Positions 27,338 through 35,541 of a stretch of 64,000 nucleotides of DNA are shown here, piece by piece; positions within the stretch are counted from its first letter, which is position 1; every line of letters starts with the position of its first letter. This stretch comes from Micromonospora matsumotoense (GTDB lineage Bacteria > Actinomycetota > Actinomycetes > Mycobacteriales > Micromonosporaceae), in contig NZ_FMCU01000004.1 of the NCBI RefSeq assembly GCF_900091525.1, positions 1-64,000 on the forward strand, given 5' to 3'. Both the position numbers and the translations under genes were made by a program. The notes under the pieces were generated by a model. It made no database searches. It saw only the letters and a list, made by a program, of their open reading frames with translations, and was not told where the DNA came from.

Positions 27338-28404
27338 AGCTCACCCGGCCGGTCGACCCGTCCCCCCGCACCCGCCCGGCGGCGCGGGTGCTCCGGTGCG
27401 GGGGACGCTCGGTGCGCTGGCGGGGCCGGTCCCTGGTGGTCGGACTCGGGGCCACCGCCCTGGCCGTCGTCCTCGGGGTGCTCGCGATCGGCGGCGGCGA
27501 CTACCCGATGAGCCCCGCCGACGTGCTGCGTACCCTCACCGGCGGCGGCAGCCCCGCCGAGGACTTCATCGTCGGCGAGCTGCGACTGCCCCGGCTGGTG
27601 ACCGCGCTCGCTGTCGGCGCCGCCCTGGCACTGTCCGGCGCGATCCTCCAGTCGCTGGTACGCAATCCGCTGGGCAGCCCCGACGTGCTCGGCGTCACCC
27701 AGGGCGCGGCGACCGGCGCGCTGATCGTGGTGGTGGCCGGGGGCGGCACCCTGCTGCTCTCCGGCGCGGCGCTGCTCGGCGGACTCGCCACCGGCCTGCT
27801 GCTGTGGGCGGTGGTCGGCCGGCACGGCCTGCACGGTTACCGGCTGGTGCTGGTCGGCATCGGCACCACGGCGATCCTGACCGGCGTCAACGGTTGGCTG
27901 CTCACCCGGGCCCCACTGATGGACGCGGCCCGGGCCGTGCTCTGGCTCACCGGCAGCCTCGACGGGCGGGGCGGGGCGCAGGCCGTCCCGCTGCTCGGCC
28001 TGCTGGCGCTGCTGACGCCGGTGGTGGTCGGGACCGCCCGGGCGTTGTCCCTGATCGAGCTGGGTGACGACACCGCCACCGCGCTCGGCGTGCCGGTGTC
28101 CCTGGTCCGGCAACTGCTGCTCGGGGCGGCGGTGCTGCTCGCCGCCGGGGCGGCCGCCGCCGCCGGTCCGGTCTCGTTCGTCGCCCTGGTCGCGCCGCAC
28201 CTGGCCCGCCGGCTCACCCGGGCACCCGGCCCGAACCTGGCCGCCGCCGCCGGGACCGGGGCGGTGCTGCTGCTCGCCGCCGACCTGGCCGCGCAGCGGG
28301 CGATCGACGGTCACCAGCTCCCCGTCGGGGTGGTCACCGGGCTGATCGGCGGGGCCTACCTGGTGTGGTTGCTCGCCGCGCGACGACGCGCGGCCCGGAT
28401 CTGA
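27334..28404 (+). CDS. FecCD-type siderophore ABC permease (second)
   Basis: A 356-residue permease pairing with the preceding one. Marks include ELRLPRLVTALAVGAALALS, GAILQSLVRNPLGSPDVLGV, TQGAATGALIV and GPVSFVALVAPHLARRLT. The first 45 residues are a basic cytosolic extension. ATG 27334 overlaps the previous stop (ATGA), and the ATPase gene begins 10 bp after its stop with a GAGGAGG site, so the import system is one operon. Confidence 0.9.
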   Translation: MKLTRPVDPSPRTRPAARVLRCGGRSVRWRGRSLVVGLGATALAVVLGVLAIGGGDYPMSPADVLRTLTGGGSPAEDFIVGELRLPRLVTALAVGAALALSGAILQSLVRNPLGSPDVLGVTQGAATGALIVVVAGGGTLLLSGAALLGGLATGLLLWAVVGRHGLHGYRLVLVGIGTTAILTGVNGWLLTRAPLMDAARAVLWLTGSLDGRGGAQAVPLLGLLALLTPVVVGTARALSLIELGDDTATALGVPVSLVRQLLLGAAVLLAAGAAAAAGPVSFVALVAPHLARRLTRAPGPNLAAAAGTGAVLLLAADLAAQRAIDGHQLPVGVVTGLIGGAYLVWLLAARRRAARI

Positions 28405-28414
28405 GGAGGACGCG

Positions 28415-29236
28415 GTGACCCAGGAGAGTCGGCTGGGCGGGGTCGGGCTGACCCTGGCCTACGATCGGCGGGTGGTGGCCCGGGACCTGTCGGTGGCCGT
28501 GCCCGACCGGTCGTTCACGGTGGTGATCGGCCCCAACGCGTGCGGCAAGTCCACCCTGCTGCGTGCCCTGGCCCGGACGCTGCGGCCGGCCGCCGGCACG
28601 GTGCTGCTCGACGGCCGGGACATCCACTCGCTGCGCTCGCGGGAGGTGGCCCGCACCCTCGGTCTGCTGCCCCAGTCGTCGGTCGCGCCGGAGGGCATCA
28701 CCGTGGCCGACCTGGTGGCCCGGGGCCGCTACCCGCACCAGGGCCTGCTGCGCCAATGGTCCACCGAGGACGAGCGGGTGGTCACCGGGTCGATGGCCGC
28801 CACCGGCGTCGGTGAGCTGGCCGACCGGCCCGTCGACGAACTCTCCGGCGGGCAGCGGCAGCGGGTCTGGATCGCGATGGCGCTGGCCCAGCAGACCTCT
28901 CTGCTGCTGCTCGACGAACCGACCACCTACCTCGACGTCGCGCACCAGATCGAGGTGCTCGACCTGTGCGCCCGGCTGCACGAGGAGCAGGGCCGCACCC
29001 TGGTCGCGGTGCTGCACGACCTGCACCACGCGGCCCGGTACGCCACCCACCTGATCGCCATGCGCGACGGCCGGGTGGTGGCCCAGGGAGACCCGCGCGA
29101 GGTGGTCACCGCCGCGCTCGTCGAGGAGGTGTTCGGGCTGCCCTGCCGGATCGTCGAGGACCCGGAGACCGGCACCCCGCTGGTCGTGCCCCGGGCCCGG
29201 CGTGGCCGTCAGTCCGGGCCGGTGACCGCCGGATAG
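28415..29236 (+). CDS. Siderophore ABC transporter ATPase (FecE/FepC type)
   Basis: A 273-residue ABC ATPase with Walker A GPNACGKST, Q-loop LLPQSS, signature LSGGQRQR, Walker B LLLLDEPTTYLD and H-loop VAVLHDLHHAARYA, all as in ferric-siderophore importers. It energises the two FecCD permeases. The start is the GTG right after GAGGAGGACGC. The 3' end overlaps the convergent GerMN lipoprotein gene by 28 bases, so the two operons share terminal sequence. Confidence 0.92.
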   Translation: MTQESRLGGVGLTLAYDRRVVARDLSVAVPDRSFTVVIGPNACGKSTLLRALARTLRPAAGTVLLDGRDIHSLRSREVARTLGLLPQSSVAPEGITVADLVARGRYPHQGLLRQWSTEDERVVTGSMAATGVGELADRPVDELSGGQRQRVWIAMALAQQTSLLLLDEPTTYLDVAHQIEVLDLCARLHEEQGRTLVAVLHDLHHAARYATHLIAMRDGRVVAQGDPREVVTAALVEEVFGLPCRIVEDPETGTPLVVPRARRGRQSGPVTAG

Positions 29237-29811
29237 TCGGCGGCGGTCAACGGGCCCGACGACAGCGAACCGTCGGCCCGGGGCACCTCCAGCGGTCGGC
29301 CCCGCAGCAGGAACGACACCCCGGCGACGTCCGCACGGCTGTCCAGGGTGCAGACGATCTGACCGTAGGCCAGCACCTCGTCGCTGCGACCGGACTCCTC
29401 CCCCAGCGGCTCCACCTCCACCTGGGCCCGCCCGTCGACCAGCCTGGCCCCCAGCACGTGCACCGCACCGGGCAGGGCGGTGCCGAAGCCGGCCACCCGC
29501 TCGGCGTTGTCGGGGCCGGCCAGCAGCCGACGCAGGTGCCCGTCCGCCCCACCGGCCGCGTCGACCTGCCGGAGCACCCGGACCAGTCGGCCGGCCCGGA
29601 CCAGGCAGAACGCCTGTTCCACCCGGCCCGGGACGCTGCTCGCCGCCGGAGCGGCCGGCGGCCCGAACGGCGGCTCGACGGCCCTGGGCTGTTCGTCGGC
29701 CGGCACCCCGCAGCCGGCGAGCAGCAGCAGGGCCACCACCGGCGGTAGCAGCCACCGCCCCGACGACGACACCCGCCGGGTCACGGCCGGGGAACGCCGC
29801 CGCCGGGTCAC
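29209..29811 (-). CDS. GerMN-domain lipoprotein, third gene of a two-component operon
   Basis: A 200-residue lipoprotein: basic start, hydrophobic core and lipobox LLAGC (Cys34). From about residue 60 it has a GerMN domain (VEQAFCLVRAGRLVRVLRQV, LRRLLAGPDNAERVAGFGTALP, AQVEVEP, YGQIVCTL). GerMN also occurs in spore GerM and in LpqB of the MtrAB system, usually as an extracytoplasmic partner. GTG 29811 overlaps the histidine kinase stop (GTGA), so it is the third member of a response regulator-kinase-lipoprotein operon and may feed a surface signal to the kinase. Confidence 0.83.
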   Translation of the reverse strand: MTRRRRSPAVTRRVSSSGRWLLPPVVALLLLAGCGVPADEQPRAVEPPFGPPAAPAASSVPGRVEQAFCLVRAGRLVRVLRQVDAAGGADGHLRRLLAGPDNAERVAGFGTALPGAVHVLGARLVDGRAQVEVEPLGEESGRSDEVLAYGQIVCTLDSRADVAGVSFLLRGRPLEVPRADGSLSSGPLTAADYPAVTGPD

Positions 29812-31163
29812 GGCCGGGCCCCCGGCAACTCCACCCGGAACCGGGCGCCGCCGCCGGGCCGGTCGCTGACCGAGGCCCGGCCGCCGTGGGCGGCGGCGTG
29901 CTGGGCGACCAGCGCCAACCCGAGCCCGGTGCCGTCCCCGCCGGCCCGGTCGTGCGCGGCCCGCCCCCGTACGAACCGGTCGAAGACCACCTCCCGGTCG
30001 GCCACCGGCACCCCCGGACCCTCGTCGTCGACCTCCACCACCCCGACCCCGTCGGAGACCCACAACCGCACCGCGACCGGGCCACCGCCGTAGCGGACCG
30101 CGTTGTCCAACAGATTGACCAGCACCTGCTCCACCCGCCGGGGGTCCACCGACCAGCGCCCCGGCGCGGGAGGGCCGCCACCGACCAGCGACTCGGGCAG
30201 CCCCCGCCCCCGGCACGCCCCCCGGGCCAGCGCCACCACGTCGACGTCCTCCCGCTGCACCGGCCGGTCGCTGCGGGCCAGCTCGATCAGGTCGTTGACC
30301 AACCGCTGGAACCGGGAGATCTCCTCGCTGACCAGGCCGGCGGCGGTGGCCGTCCGGTCGTCCAGCCCGTCGCGACGCCGGGACAACACGCTGGCCGCCG
30401 CCGACAGCGTCTGCAGGGGCGAGCGCAGCTCGTGGGCGACGTCGGCGGCGAACCGGCGGTCCCGTTCGATGCGTACCGCCACCTCGTCGGCCATCCGGTT
30501 GAACGAGGTGGAGAGCCGGGCCAGGTCCGGGTCGGTGCCCGGAGCGAGCCGGGCGGTGACGTCCCCCGCCGCGATCTTCTCCGCCGCGTCGGCCACCGCC
30601 GTCAACGGGCGCAACCCGTGCCGGGTGGCGTACCAGCCCAACGCCGCGCCGGAGCCGGCCACGGTGACCGCCACCACGGTCAGCGCCAACGCCAGCACCT
30701 GGAACGTCTGCTCCAACTCCCGCAGCGAGGTGATCTCGTAGTAGCCGGTGGAGTCGGCCAGTGGCACCCCGACCAGCAGCGCGGGCTGCCCGTCGACCCG
30801 GACCCGCTGCACCGCCGGCTCACCGTCGGCGACCATCGCCAGCAGCGCCGCCGGCACCGCGCCGGACGGGCCCTCGTCGGCGGTCCGGGCGTACCAGCGG
30901 CCGTCGCGGTGCACCAGCGCCCGGCGGGTGCCACCGGTGTCCAGGGTGCGCAGCACCTCGTAGACGTCCGGGGTGTCGGTGTCCAGGCCGGCCCGGACCA
31001 CCGCCGCGTCGAAGTACGCCGCCCGCAGCGCGGTCCGCTCCCGCTCGTCGAGCAGCGAGCGGCGCACCAGCTCGTACGAGATCAGCGCCATCAGCGCCGA
31101 CAGCAGCAGCGCCCCGATCGCGAAGGCGGCGGTGACCCGGGCCCGCAGGCCGAGACGCCTCAT
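29808..31163 (-). CDS. Sensor histidine kinase
   Basis: A 451-residue membrane kinase: first membrane helix (about 10-30), extracytoplasmic sensor (about 35-150), second helix (about 152-175), HAMP (LRPLTAVADAAEKIAAGDVTARL), HisKA with the phosphorylated His in FAADVAHELRSPLQTL, and a HATPase domain with N-box VNLLDNAVRYGG, DEGPGVP and GTGLGLALV. The ATG at 31163 overlaps the response-regulator stop, and the stop overlaps the lipoprotein start. The signal is unknown; the downstream lipoprotein may modulate it. Confidence 0.92.
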   Translation of the reverse strand: MRRLGLRARVTAAFAIGALLLSALMALISYELVRRSLLDERERTALRAAYFDAAVVRAGLDTDTPDVYEVLRTLDTGGTRRALVHRDGRWYARTADEGPSGAVPAALLAMVADGEPAVQRVRVDGQPALLVGVPLADSTGYYEITSLRELEQTFQVLALALTVVAVTVAGSGAALGWYATRHGLRPLTAVADAAEKIAAGDVTARLAPGTDPDLARLSTSFNRMADEVAVRIERDRRFAADVAHELRSPLQTLSAAASVLSRRRDGLDDRTATAAGLVSEEISRFQRLVNDLIELARSDRPVQREDVDVVALARGACRGRGLPESLVGGGPPAPGRWSVDPRRVEQVLVNLLDNAVRYGGGPVAVRLWVSDGVGVVEVDDEGPGVPVADREVVFDRFVRGRAAHDRAGGDGTGLGLALVAQHAAAHGGRASVSDRPGGGARFRVELPGARP

Positions 31164-31846
31164 CGTTGCAGCTTGTAGCCGAGGCCCCGCAGGGTCACCA
31201 GGTGCCGGGGGTTGGCCGGATCGGCCTCGATCTTCTGCCGCAGCCTTCCCACGTGCACGTCGACCAGCCGCTCGTCGCCGGTCTCGTAGCCCCACACCCG
31301 GCTGAGCAGTTGCTGCCGGGACAGCACCCGGCCGGCGTGCTCGGCCAGCTCGCAGAGCAACCGGAACTCGGTGCGGGTCACCGGCACCGGCTGGCCGGCC
31401 CGGCGTACCTCGCCGGCCTCCGGGCTGATCTCCAACGGGCCGAACGCCAGCACCGGCACCGCCGCCGAGGACACCGACGCGGCCGTACGACCGCGCCGGC
31501 GCAGCGCCCGCAGCCGGGCCGAGAGTTCCTTGATGGCGACCGGCTTCACCAGGTAGTCGTCCGCGCCCGCCTCCAGCGCGGCGACGATGTCGTGGGTGTC
31601 GTCGCGGGCGCTGACCACCACGATCGGCACGTCGTCGTCGCGGCGCAGTTGCCGGATGCACTCGAAGCCGTCGAGGCCGGGCAGCATCAGGTCCACCAGC
31701 ACGTAGTCCGCGGCCTCCTGCCGCTGGGTCCGCAGCCCCTCCTCCGCCGTGGCCGCCCCGCGCGCCAGGTAGCCCTCGTCCTCCAGGGCCAGCAGCAGCG
31801 CCAGGCGAATCCGGTCGTCGTCCTCGATCACCAGTACGCCCGCCAT
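31160..31846 (-). CDS. OmpR-family response regulator
   Basis: A 228-residue regulator. The receiver (1-115) carries acidic residues EDDD, phospho-acceptor Asp in LVDLMLPGLDG, Ser in VVSARDD and Lys in YLVKPV. A winged-helix DNA-binding domain (about 130-228) follows with TRTEFRLLCELAEHAGRVLS, RQQLLSRVWGYETGDERLVD and VHVGRLRQKIEADP. It heads the regulator-kinase-lipoprotein operon. The upstream 149-base divergent region (31847-31995) contains an AT-richer patch (GAAATTTGTCACGC), probably its promoter. Confidence 0.93.
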   Translation of the reverse strand: MAGVLVIEDDDRIRLALLLALEDEGYLARGAATAEEGLRTQRQEAADYVLVDLMLPGLDGFECIRQLRRDDDVPIVVVSARDDTHDIVAALEAGADDYLVKPVAIKELSARLRALRRRGRTAASVSSAAVPVLAFGPLEISPEAGEVRRAGQPVPVTRTEFRLLCELAEHAGRVLSRQQLLSRVWGYETGDERLVDVHVGRLRQKIEADPANPRHLVTLRGLGYKLQR

Positions 31847-31995
31847 CGGGAAATCGTGCCCGGTGCGCGCCGACGATGACGAACCGGCTGCGGTGTCCGC
31901 GAAATTTGTCACGCAACTGACATACGTTCGCGCGGCGCTCGCCAACCCCGGCTCGCAGGCTGGGGTCCGGACAGCGAGCCGGAAGGAGGCCGATC

Positions 31996-32394
31996 GTGGG
32001 AGCATCCCGCCCGGAGTGCACCGTACCGCTGGTGGAAGTGTGCGTCACCGACGACCTGGACCTGGCCGCGCTGGCCCGGTCCCGGCAGGTCTTCGACCGG
32101 CTCGTCGCGCTGTGCCCGGCGCACGTGGTGGTGGACCTCTCCGAATGCCGGCACCTCGACGCCGCCGCCGTCGGGCTGCTGCTCGACGTGCACCGGCAAC
32201 TGGCCCGCCACGGCGGCGTGCTGACCCTGCGGGACCCCAGCCCCCGCGCGTTGCGCGTGCTGAGCGCCGCCCGGGTGTCCCGGGTGCTGCCCATGGTCAC
32301 CACCCCCAGGGCTCTGCCGGTGGACGGCGGGCTGGTCCCTGCCGCCGTCCACCGGCAGCCCACCCTGCCCCGGGTCCGGGAGCACAGCCGATGA
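31996..32394 (+). CDS. STAS-domain protein lacking the phosphorylatable serine
   Basis: A 132-residue single STAS domain (anti-anti-sigma type). The strand-helix switch reads VVVDLSECRHLDAAAVGLLL; in SpoIIAA-like proteins this is D-S-S/T with the target Ser, but here it is D-A-A-A, so normal kinase control is unlikely. It could be a constitutively active antagonist or a scaffold. The GTG at 31996 follows GGAAGGAGG. It overlaps the next small membrane protein by 4 bases, in an operon with a second STAS protein and a BON protein. Confidence 0.75.
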   Translation: MGASRPECTVPLVEVCVTDDLDLAALARSRQVFDRLVALCPAHVVVDLSECRHLDAAAVGLLLDVHRQLARHGGVLTLRDPSPRALRVLSAARVSRVLPMVTTPRALPVDGGLVPAAVHRQPTLPRVREHSR

Positions 32395-32660
32395 GCGTGC
32401 CGGGCATCATCGCCGCCGTCGTCGTCGGGCTCGTGATCGGCGCGCTGGGTCGGCTCATCGTCCCCGGCCGCACGCAGATCCCGGTCTGGCTCACCCTCGC
32501 CGTCGGTCTGGTCGCCGCACTGCTCGGCACCATCCTGAGCCGGCTGGTCGGCATCGACAGCGACGGCTACACCCTGCGGCAGCTGATCGTGCAGGTCGGC
32601 CTGGCCGGGGTCGCCGTGGCGCTGGTCGTCGGCACCGCCGGCGGCCGCACCGAGACCTGA
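32391..32660 (+). CDS. Small GlsB/YmgE-like membrane protein
   Basis: An 89-residue protein with three hydrophobic helices and the Gly-rich pattern of the transglycosylase-associated (GlsB/YeaQ/YmgE) family: GIIAAVVVGLVIGALGRLIVPG, LTLAVGLVAALLGTILSRL, LIVQVGLAGVAVALVVG. Function is unknown; homologues appear in stress regulons. ATG 32391 overlaps the STAS stop, so expression is coupled. The setting with STAS and BON proteins fits an envelope-stress group. Confidence 0.8.
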   Translation: MSVPGIIAAVVVGLVIGALGRLIVPGRTQIPVWLTLAVGLVAALLGTILSRLVGIDSDGYTLRQLIVQVGLAGVAVALVVGTAGGRTET

Positions 32661-32766
32661 CCCACCGGATCCGGCCGTGGTCCGGCGCACGGGGTGTCCG
32701 GTCGACCACCGCGCGCCGGGCCACGACCGCCGGGCCCGCCGGCTTCGCTCCCGAAGGAGGAGACCG

Positions 32767-33375
32767 ATGACCGTCGTACCGGACGAGACGATGATGACGC
32801 TGATCTGTGACAGCTGCGGGACGGTGGCGAGCGGCCCGGCCTGCGTCCTGCCCGACGCCGAGGTGGTCTGGACGTTCGTCGCCGAGCAGGGCTGGACCGG
32901 TTCGCCGTTCGCCACCGGCCCGCACCGCTGCCCCCGCTGCGAACTGGTCCCCGGACCGGCCCCGGTGCCGGCCCGCGCGCCACGCCGCGCCGACACCCTC
33001 GGTGTGCTCGGCGTCGAACACCTGGACGAGGTGGCGATCGTCACCGCCGCCGGTGACCTGGACATCGCCACCGGCGACGACCTGCACGGCGCGTTGTCGG
33101 AGGCGGTCGACGCCGACCGGCACGTGGTGGTCGACCTGGTCCGGGTGCACCTGATCGACTCCACCGCCCTCGGAGTGCTGGTCCGGGCCCGGCAGGACGC
33201 CCGGCAACGCGGCCGGCGACTCAGCCTCGCCGGGCCGTCCCGGTACGTCCGCACTGTGCTGCACACCATGCGGCTCGACCGGGTCTTCCCGGTCTTCGAC
33301 AACCGCCGGGACGCGGTGGACTGGTGCCGGGCCGGCACGGCCGACCGGCCCCGGGAGAGGAGTGCGGCACGGTGA
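32767..33375 (+). CDS. Zinc-knuckle plus STAS fusion protein
   Basis: A 202-residue protein with two parts. Residues 12-62 carry CDSC and CPRC knuckles with spaced aromatic residues, a likely zinc-binding module. Residues 80-185 form a STAS domain with the phosphorylatable pattern VRVHLIDSTALGVLVRARQ intact (D-S-T). So unlike the first STAS gene of this operon, this one could be controlled by a serine kinase. ATG 32767 follows GAAGGAGGAGACCG. It overlaps the BON gene (TGATG). The zinc module may mediate partner binding. Confidence 0.78.
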   Translation: MTVVPDETMMTLICDSCGTVASGPACVLPDAEVVWTFVAEQGWTGSPFATGPHRCPRCELVPGPAPVPARAPRRADTLGVLGVEHLDEVAIVTAAGDLDIATGDDLHGALSEAVDADRHVVVDLVRVHLIDSTALGVLVRARQDARQRGRRLSLAGPSRYVRTVLHTMRLDRVFPVFDNRRDAVDWCRAGTADRPRERSAAR

Positions 33376-33656
33376 TGCCGTGGCCGCTCCCCGACGACAG
33401 CTGGTTCCGCCCCGAGCCCGAGCCGCCCGGCCCGCCCGGCGACGACGTCCGGCTGGCCGCCGAGGTGGCGTACCGGATCGTGGGCGGGGTGGGTCTGCGG
33501 GCCCGACGGATCACGGTCACCGCACAGAACCGGGTGGTGATCCTCGGTGGCGTCGTCCCCGACGTCGAGGCCCGCAAGCTCGCCGGTGAGGTCGCCTGGC
33601 GGGTGCCCGGCGTGGCCGACGTCTGCAACGCGCTGCGGCTGTCCGCGAAGCGCTGA
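33375..33656 (+). CDS. Single BON-domain protein
   Basis: A 93-residue protein with a BON domain from about residue 25: VRLAAEVAYRIVGGVGLRAR, ITVTAQNRVVILGGVVPDVE, ARKLAGEVAWRVPGVADVCN. BON domains bind phospholipid or envelope surfaces; single cytosolic ones are poorly understood. No signal peptide is present. ATG 33375 overlaps the stop of the STAS fusion gene; a GTG at 33372 is also possible. It is the last gene of the operon, with a hairpin after it. Confidence 0.78.
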   Translation: MPWPLPDDSWFRPEPEPPGPPGDDVRLAAEVAYRIVGGVGLRARRITVTAQNRVVILGGVVPDVEARKLAGEVAWRVPGVADVCNALRLSAKR

Positions 33657-33657
33657 T

Positions 33658-33717
33658 CCCCGGCGTCAGCGACACCGGGGACCGGCGGGACGCAAGGTCG
33701 GCAGCAGGACGCCGGGG
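33658..33717. terminator. Bidirectional terminator, BON gene / sulfatase gene
   Basis: CCCCGGCGTC (33658-33667) pairs perfectly with GACGCCGGGG (33708-33717) across a 40-base loop. A shorter alternative CCCCGG/CCGGGG is nested at the 5' arm. It fills the gap between two convergent genes. Confidence 0.5.
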
Positions 33718-33718
33718 G

Positions 33719-35479
33719 TCAGCGCGGCGCGGCGACGTGGGCCGGCGGCTGCGGACCGAACGCGGTGAGGAACCGGTCCCGGAAGGTGTCCATCGGCCAC
33801 ACCGGCGCGTCCGGGCCGGGGCGCAGCCCCTCCTGCCAGCCCCAGCCGCCCACCCGGGCCAGCACCGCCGGATCGCGGGCGACCACGGTGATCGGCACGT
33901 CCCGGCTGGCGTTCGGCCCGGTGACCAGCGGGGACGGTTGGTGGTCACCGAGGAAGACCAGCACCAGGTCGTCGTCGCCGTACGTCTGGACGTAGGAGAT
34001 CAGGCTGTTCAGCGAGTACTCGATCGACCGGCGGTAACCGGTGCGCACCTCGGTGGTGCTCCGTCCCACCACGTCCTTCGGGTTGAACGCCACCGACGTC
34101 GGCCGACGATAGATCGCACCGTCCCCGACGTGCTCCCAGTCGAGCATCCGGGGGATCGCCGCCCACGGGGAGTGGCTGGAGATGAGCGGGATCTGCGCCA
34201 TGACCGGGGCGTGGCCGGGGGTGGCCCGCTCCCGACGCTGGAAGGTGGACAGGGTGTACTGGTCGGGCATCGGCGCGTAGCTGAACTGCGGGCCCCGGTA
34301 GTCCAGCCCGGCCGCGTCGTAGTAGCGGTCGTAGCCGAAGAACGCCCCCTCCGGCCAGGGCGAGGTGGCCGCCGGTATCACCCCGACCGTCTGCCAGCCG
34401 GCCCGGCGGAACGTCCCGTTGAGGGTCAGCCGGTCGCTGGCCAGCAGGCTGTCGTGCCGTTGCTGGTTGTCGATCCACAGCCCGGACAGCAGGGTGTCGT
34501 GGGCCAGCCAACTCCCCCCGCCGGCGGTGGGCGAGGTCAGGAAACCGCTGCGGGCGGTGAACCCGGCGGCAGCCAGTCGCTTGGTGCCGCCGTCGAGCAC
34601 CGCACCGACCTGCCCGGCGAACTCCGGGTCCTCGACCGCGTCCCGGCCGTAGCTCTCCACGAAGGCCAGCACCACGTCCTTGCCGCGCAGCGCGGTGAGC
34701 AACTGGTCGCCGGGGGTGTCGCGGAAAGCGTCCTGGGCGACCTGGGCGGCGAACTCCCGCCGGTCCCGCAACCCCGCGCCGACCTGGCCGACGTGCTGCC
34801 CGACCAGGGTCGCCGTACCGGAGTCGGCGACCGGGACGCCGAGTGTCGCGGCGGCCACCCAGAGGGCGGTGAGGCCGGCGACCACCCGGGTGGCGGCCCG
34901 GTGGTGCCCGACCGCCACCCGGGTCAGCCGCAACACCGACCGGGTGGTGAGCACCAGCAGGGCGACCACCAGGACGACCAGCCCGACGGCGGCGGCGACC
35001 GCGCCGCCGGTGCCCACCGAGTCGGCGACGAAGGCGTAGCCGTCGTCCAGCAGCACCCAGTCGAGGACCAGGTCGAACGGGCGGGCGAAGCTGGCCGACA
35101 TGCCGAGGTCGAGCACCTTGACGACGGCGACCAGCCCCAGCGCCGCCCCGACCGGCACCGCGACCAGCCGACGCGCCCGGCCGGGCAGCGCCAGCAGCAG
35201 GGCGGCGGCGACCAGGCCCTCGATCGGCACCCGCAGGAACGCGACCGGGGTCACCAGGTCGAGCCGGTCCGGTGCGGTCAGCACCACCAGGATCAGCAGG
35301 GCGGCCAGCACGGTGGTCACCCGGGCCGCGACGGTCCGCCACCGGGCCCGCCCCGGCGTCGGCGCGGTGTCGTCCGTCGGGGTCGGCGTGCCGCCGGTGG
35401 ACTGGGCGGGCAGGTCGGCCGGGGTCGCGGCCTCCCCGGCTGCCGTGCTCGGGCGACGCAGACGTGACAACAACGACAC
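33719..35479 (-). CDS. Membrane-bound sulfatase/phosphoglycerol-transferase-like enzyme
   Basis: A 586-residue protein: a disordered N-terminus of about 45 residues, about five membrane helices (50-235), then an extracytoplasmic alkaline-phosphatase-fold domain (about 285-580). The latter shows VVLAFVESYGRDAVEDPEF, SPTAGGGSWLAHDTLLSG, LTLNGTFRRAGWQTVGVIPA and LVFLGDHQPSP, which resemble LtaS/OpgB-type enzymes that move phosphoglycerol-like groups onto surface glycans. The GTG at 35479 follows AGGAAGGATC. It is downstream of a CDP-alcohol phosphotransferase on the same strand and divergent from a glycosyltransferase operon, so it may decorate an envelope glycolipid. Confidence 0.8.
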   Translation of the reverse strand: MSLLSRLRRPSTAAGEAATPADLPAQSTGGTPTPTDDTAPTPGRARWRTVAARVTTVLAALLILVVLTAPDRLDLVTPVAFLRVPIEGLVAAALLLALPGRARRLVAVPVGAALGLVAVVKVLDLGMSASFARPFDLVLDWVLLDDGYAFVADSVGTGGAVAAAVGLVVLVVALLVLTTRSVLRLTRVAVGHHRAATRVVAGLTALWVAAATLGVPVADSGTATLVGQHVGQVGAGLRDRREFAAQVAQDAFRDTPGDQLLTALRGKDVVLAFVESYGRDAVEDPEFAGQVGAVLDGGTKRLAAAGFTARSGFLTSPTAGGGSWLAHDTLLSGLWIDNQQRHDSLLASDRLTLNGTFRRAGWQTVGVIPAATSPWPEGAFFGYDRYYDAAGLDYRGPQFSYAPMPDQYTLSTFQRRERATPGHAPVMAQIPLISSHSPWAAIPRMLDWEHVGDGAIYRRPTSVAFNPKDVVGRSTTEVRTGYRRSIEYSLNSLISYVQTYGDDDLVLVFLGDHQPSPLVTGPNASRDVPITVVARDPAVLARVGGWGWQEGLRPGPDAPVWPMDTFRDRFLTAFGPQPPAHVAAPR

Positions 35480-35541
35480 TCCGGAAGATCCTTCCTGGGG
35501 AGGGCCCCGGCGGCAGGGCCGGGGAGGGTCGACGGTCCGGC

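Noticed and set aside
29808..33338. A 1176-codon minus-strand frame appearing to fuse several proteins to the histidine kinase
   Set aside because: Only the last 451 residues are kinase. Upstream parts are antisense to the STAS operon and out of frame with the response regulator.
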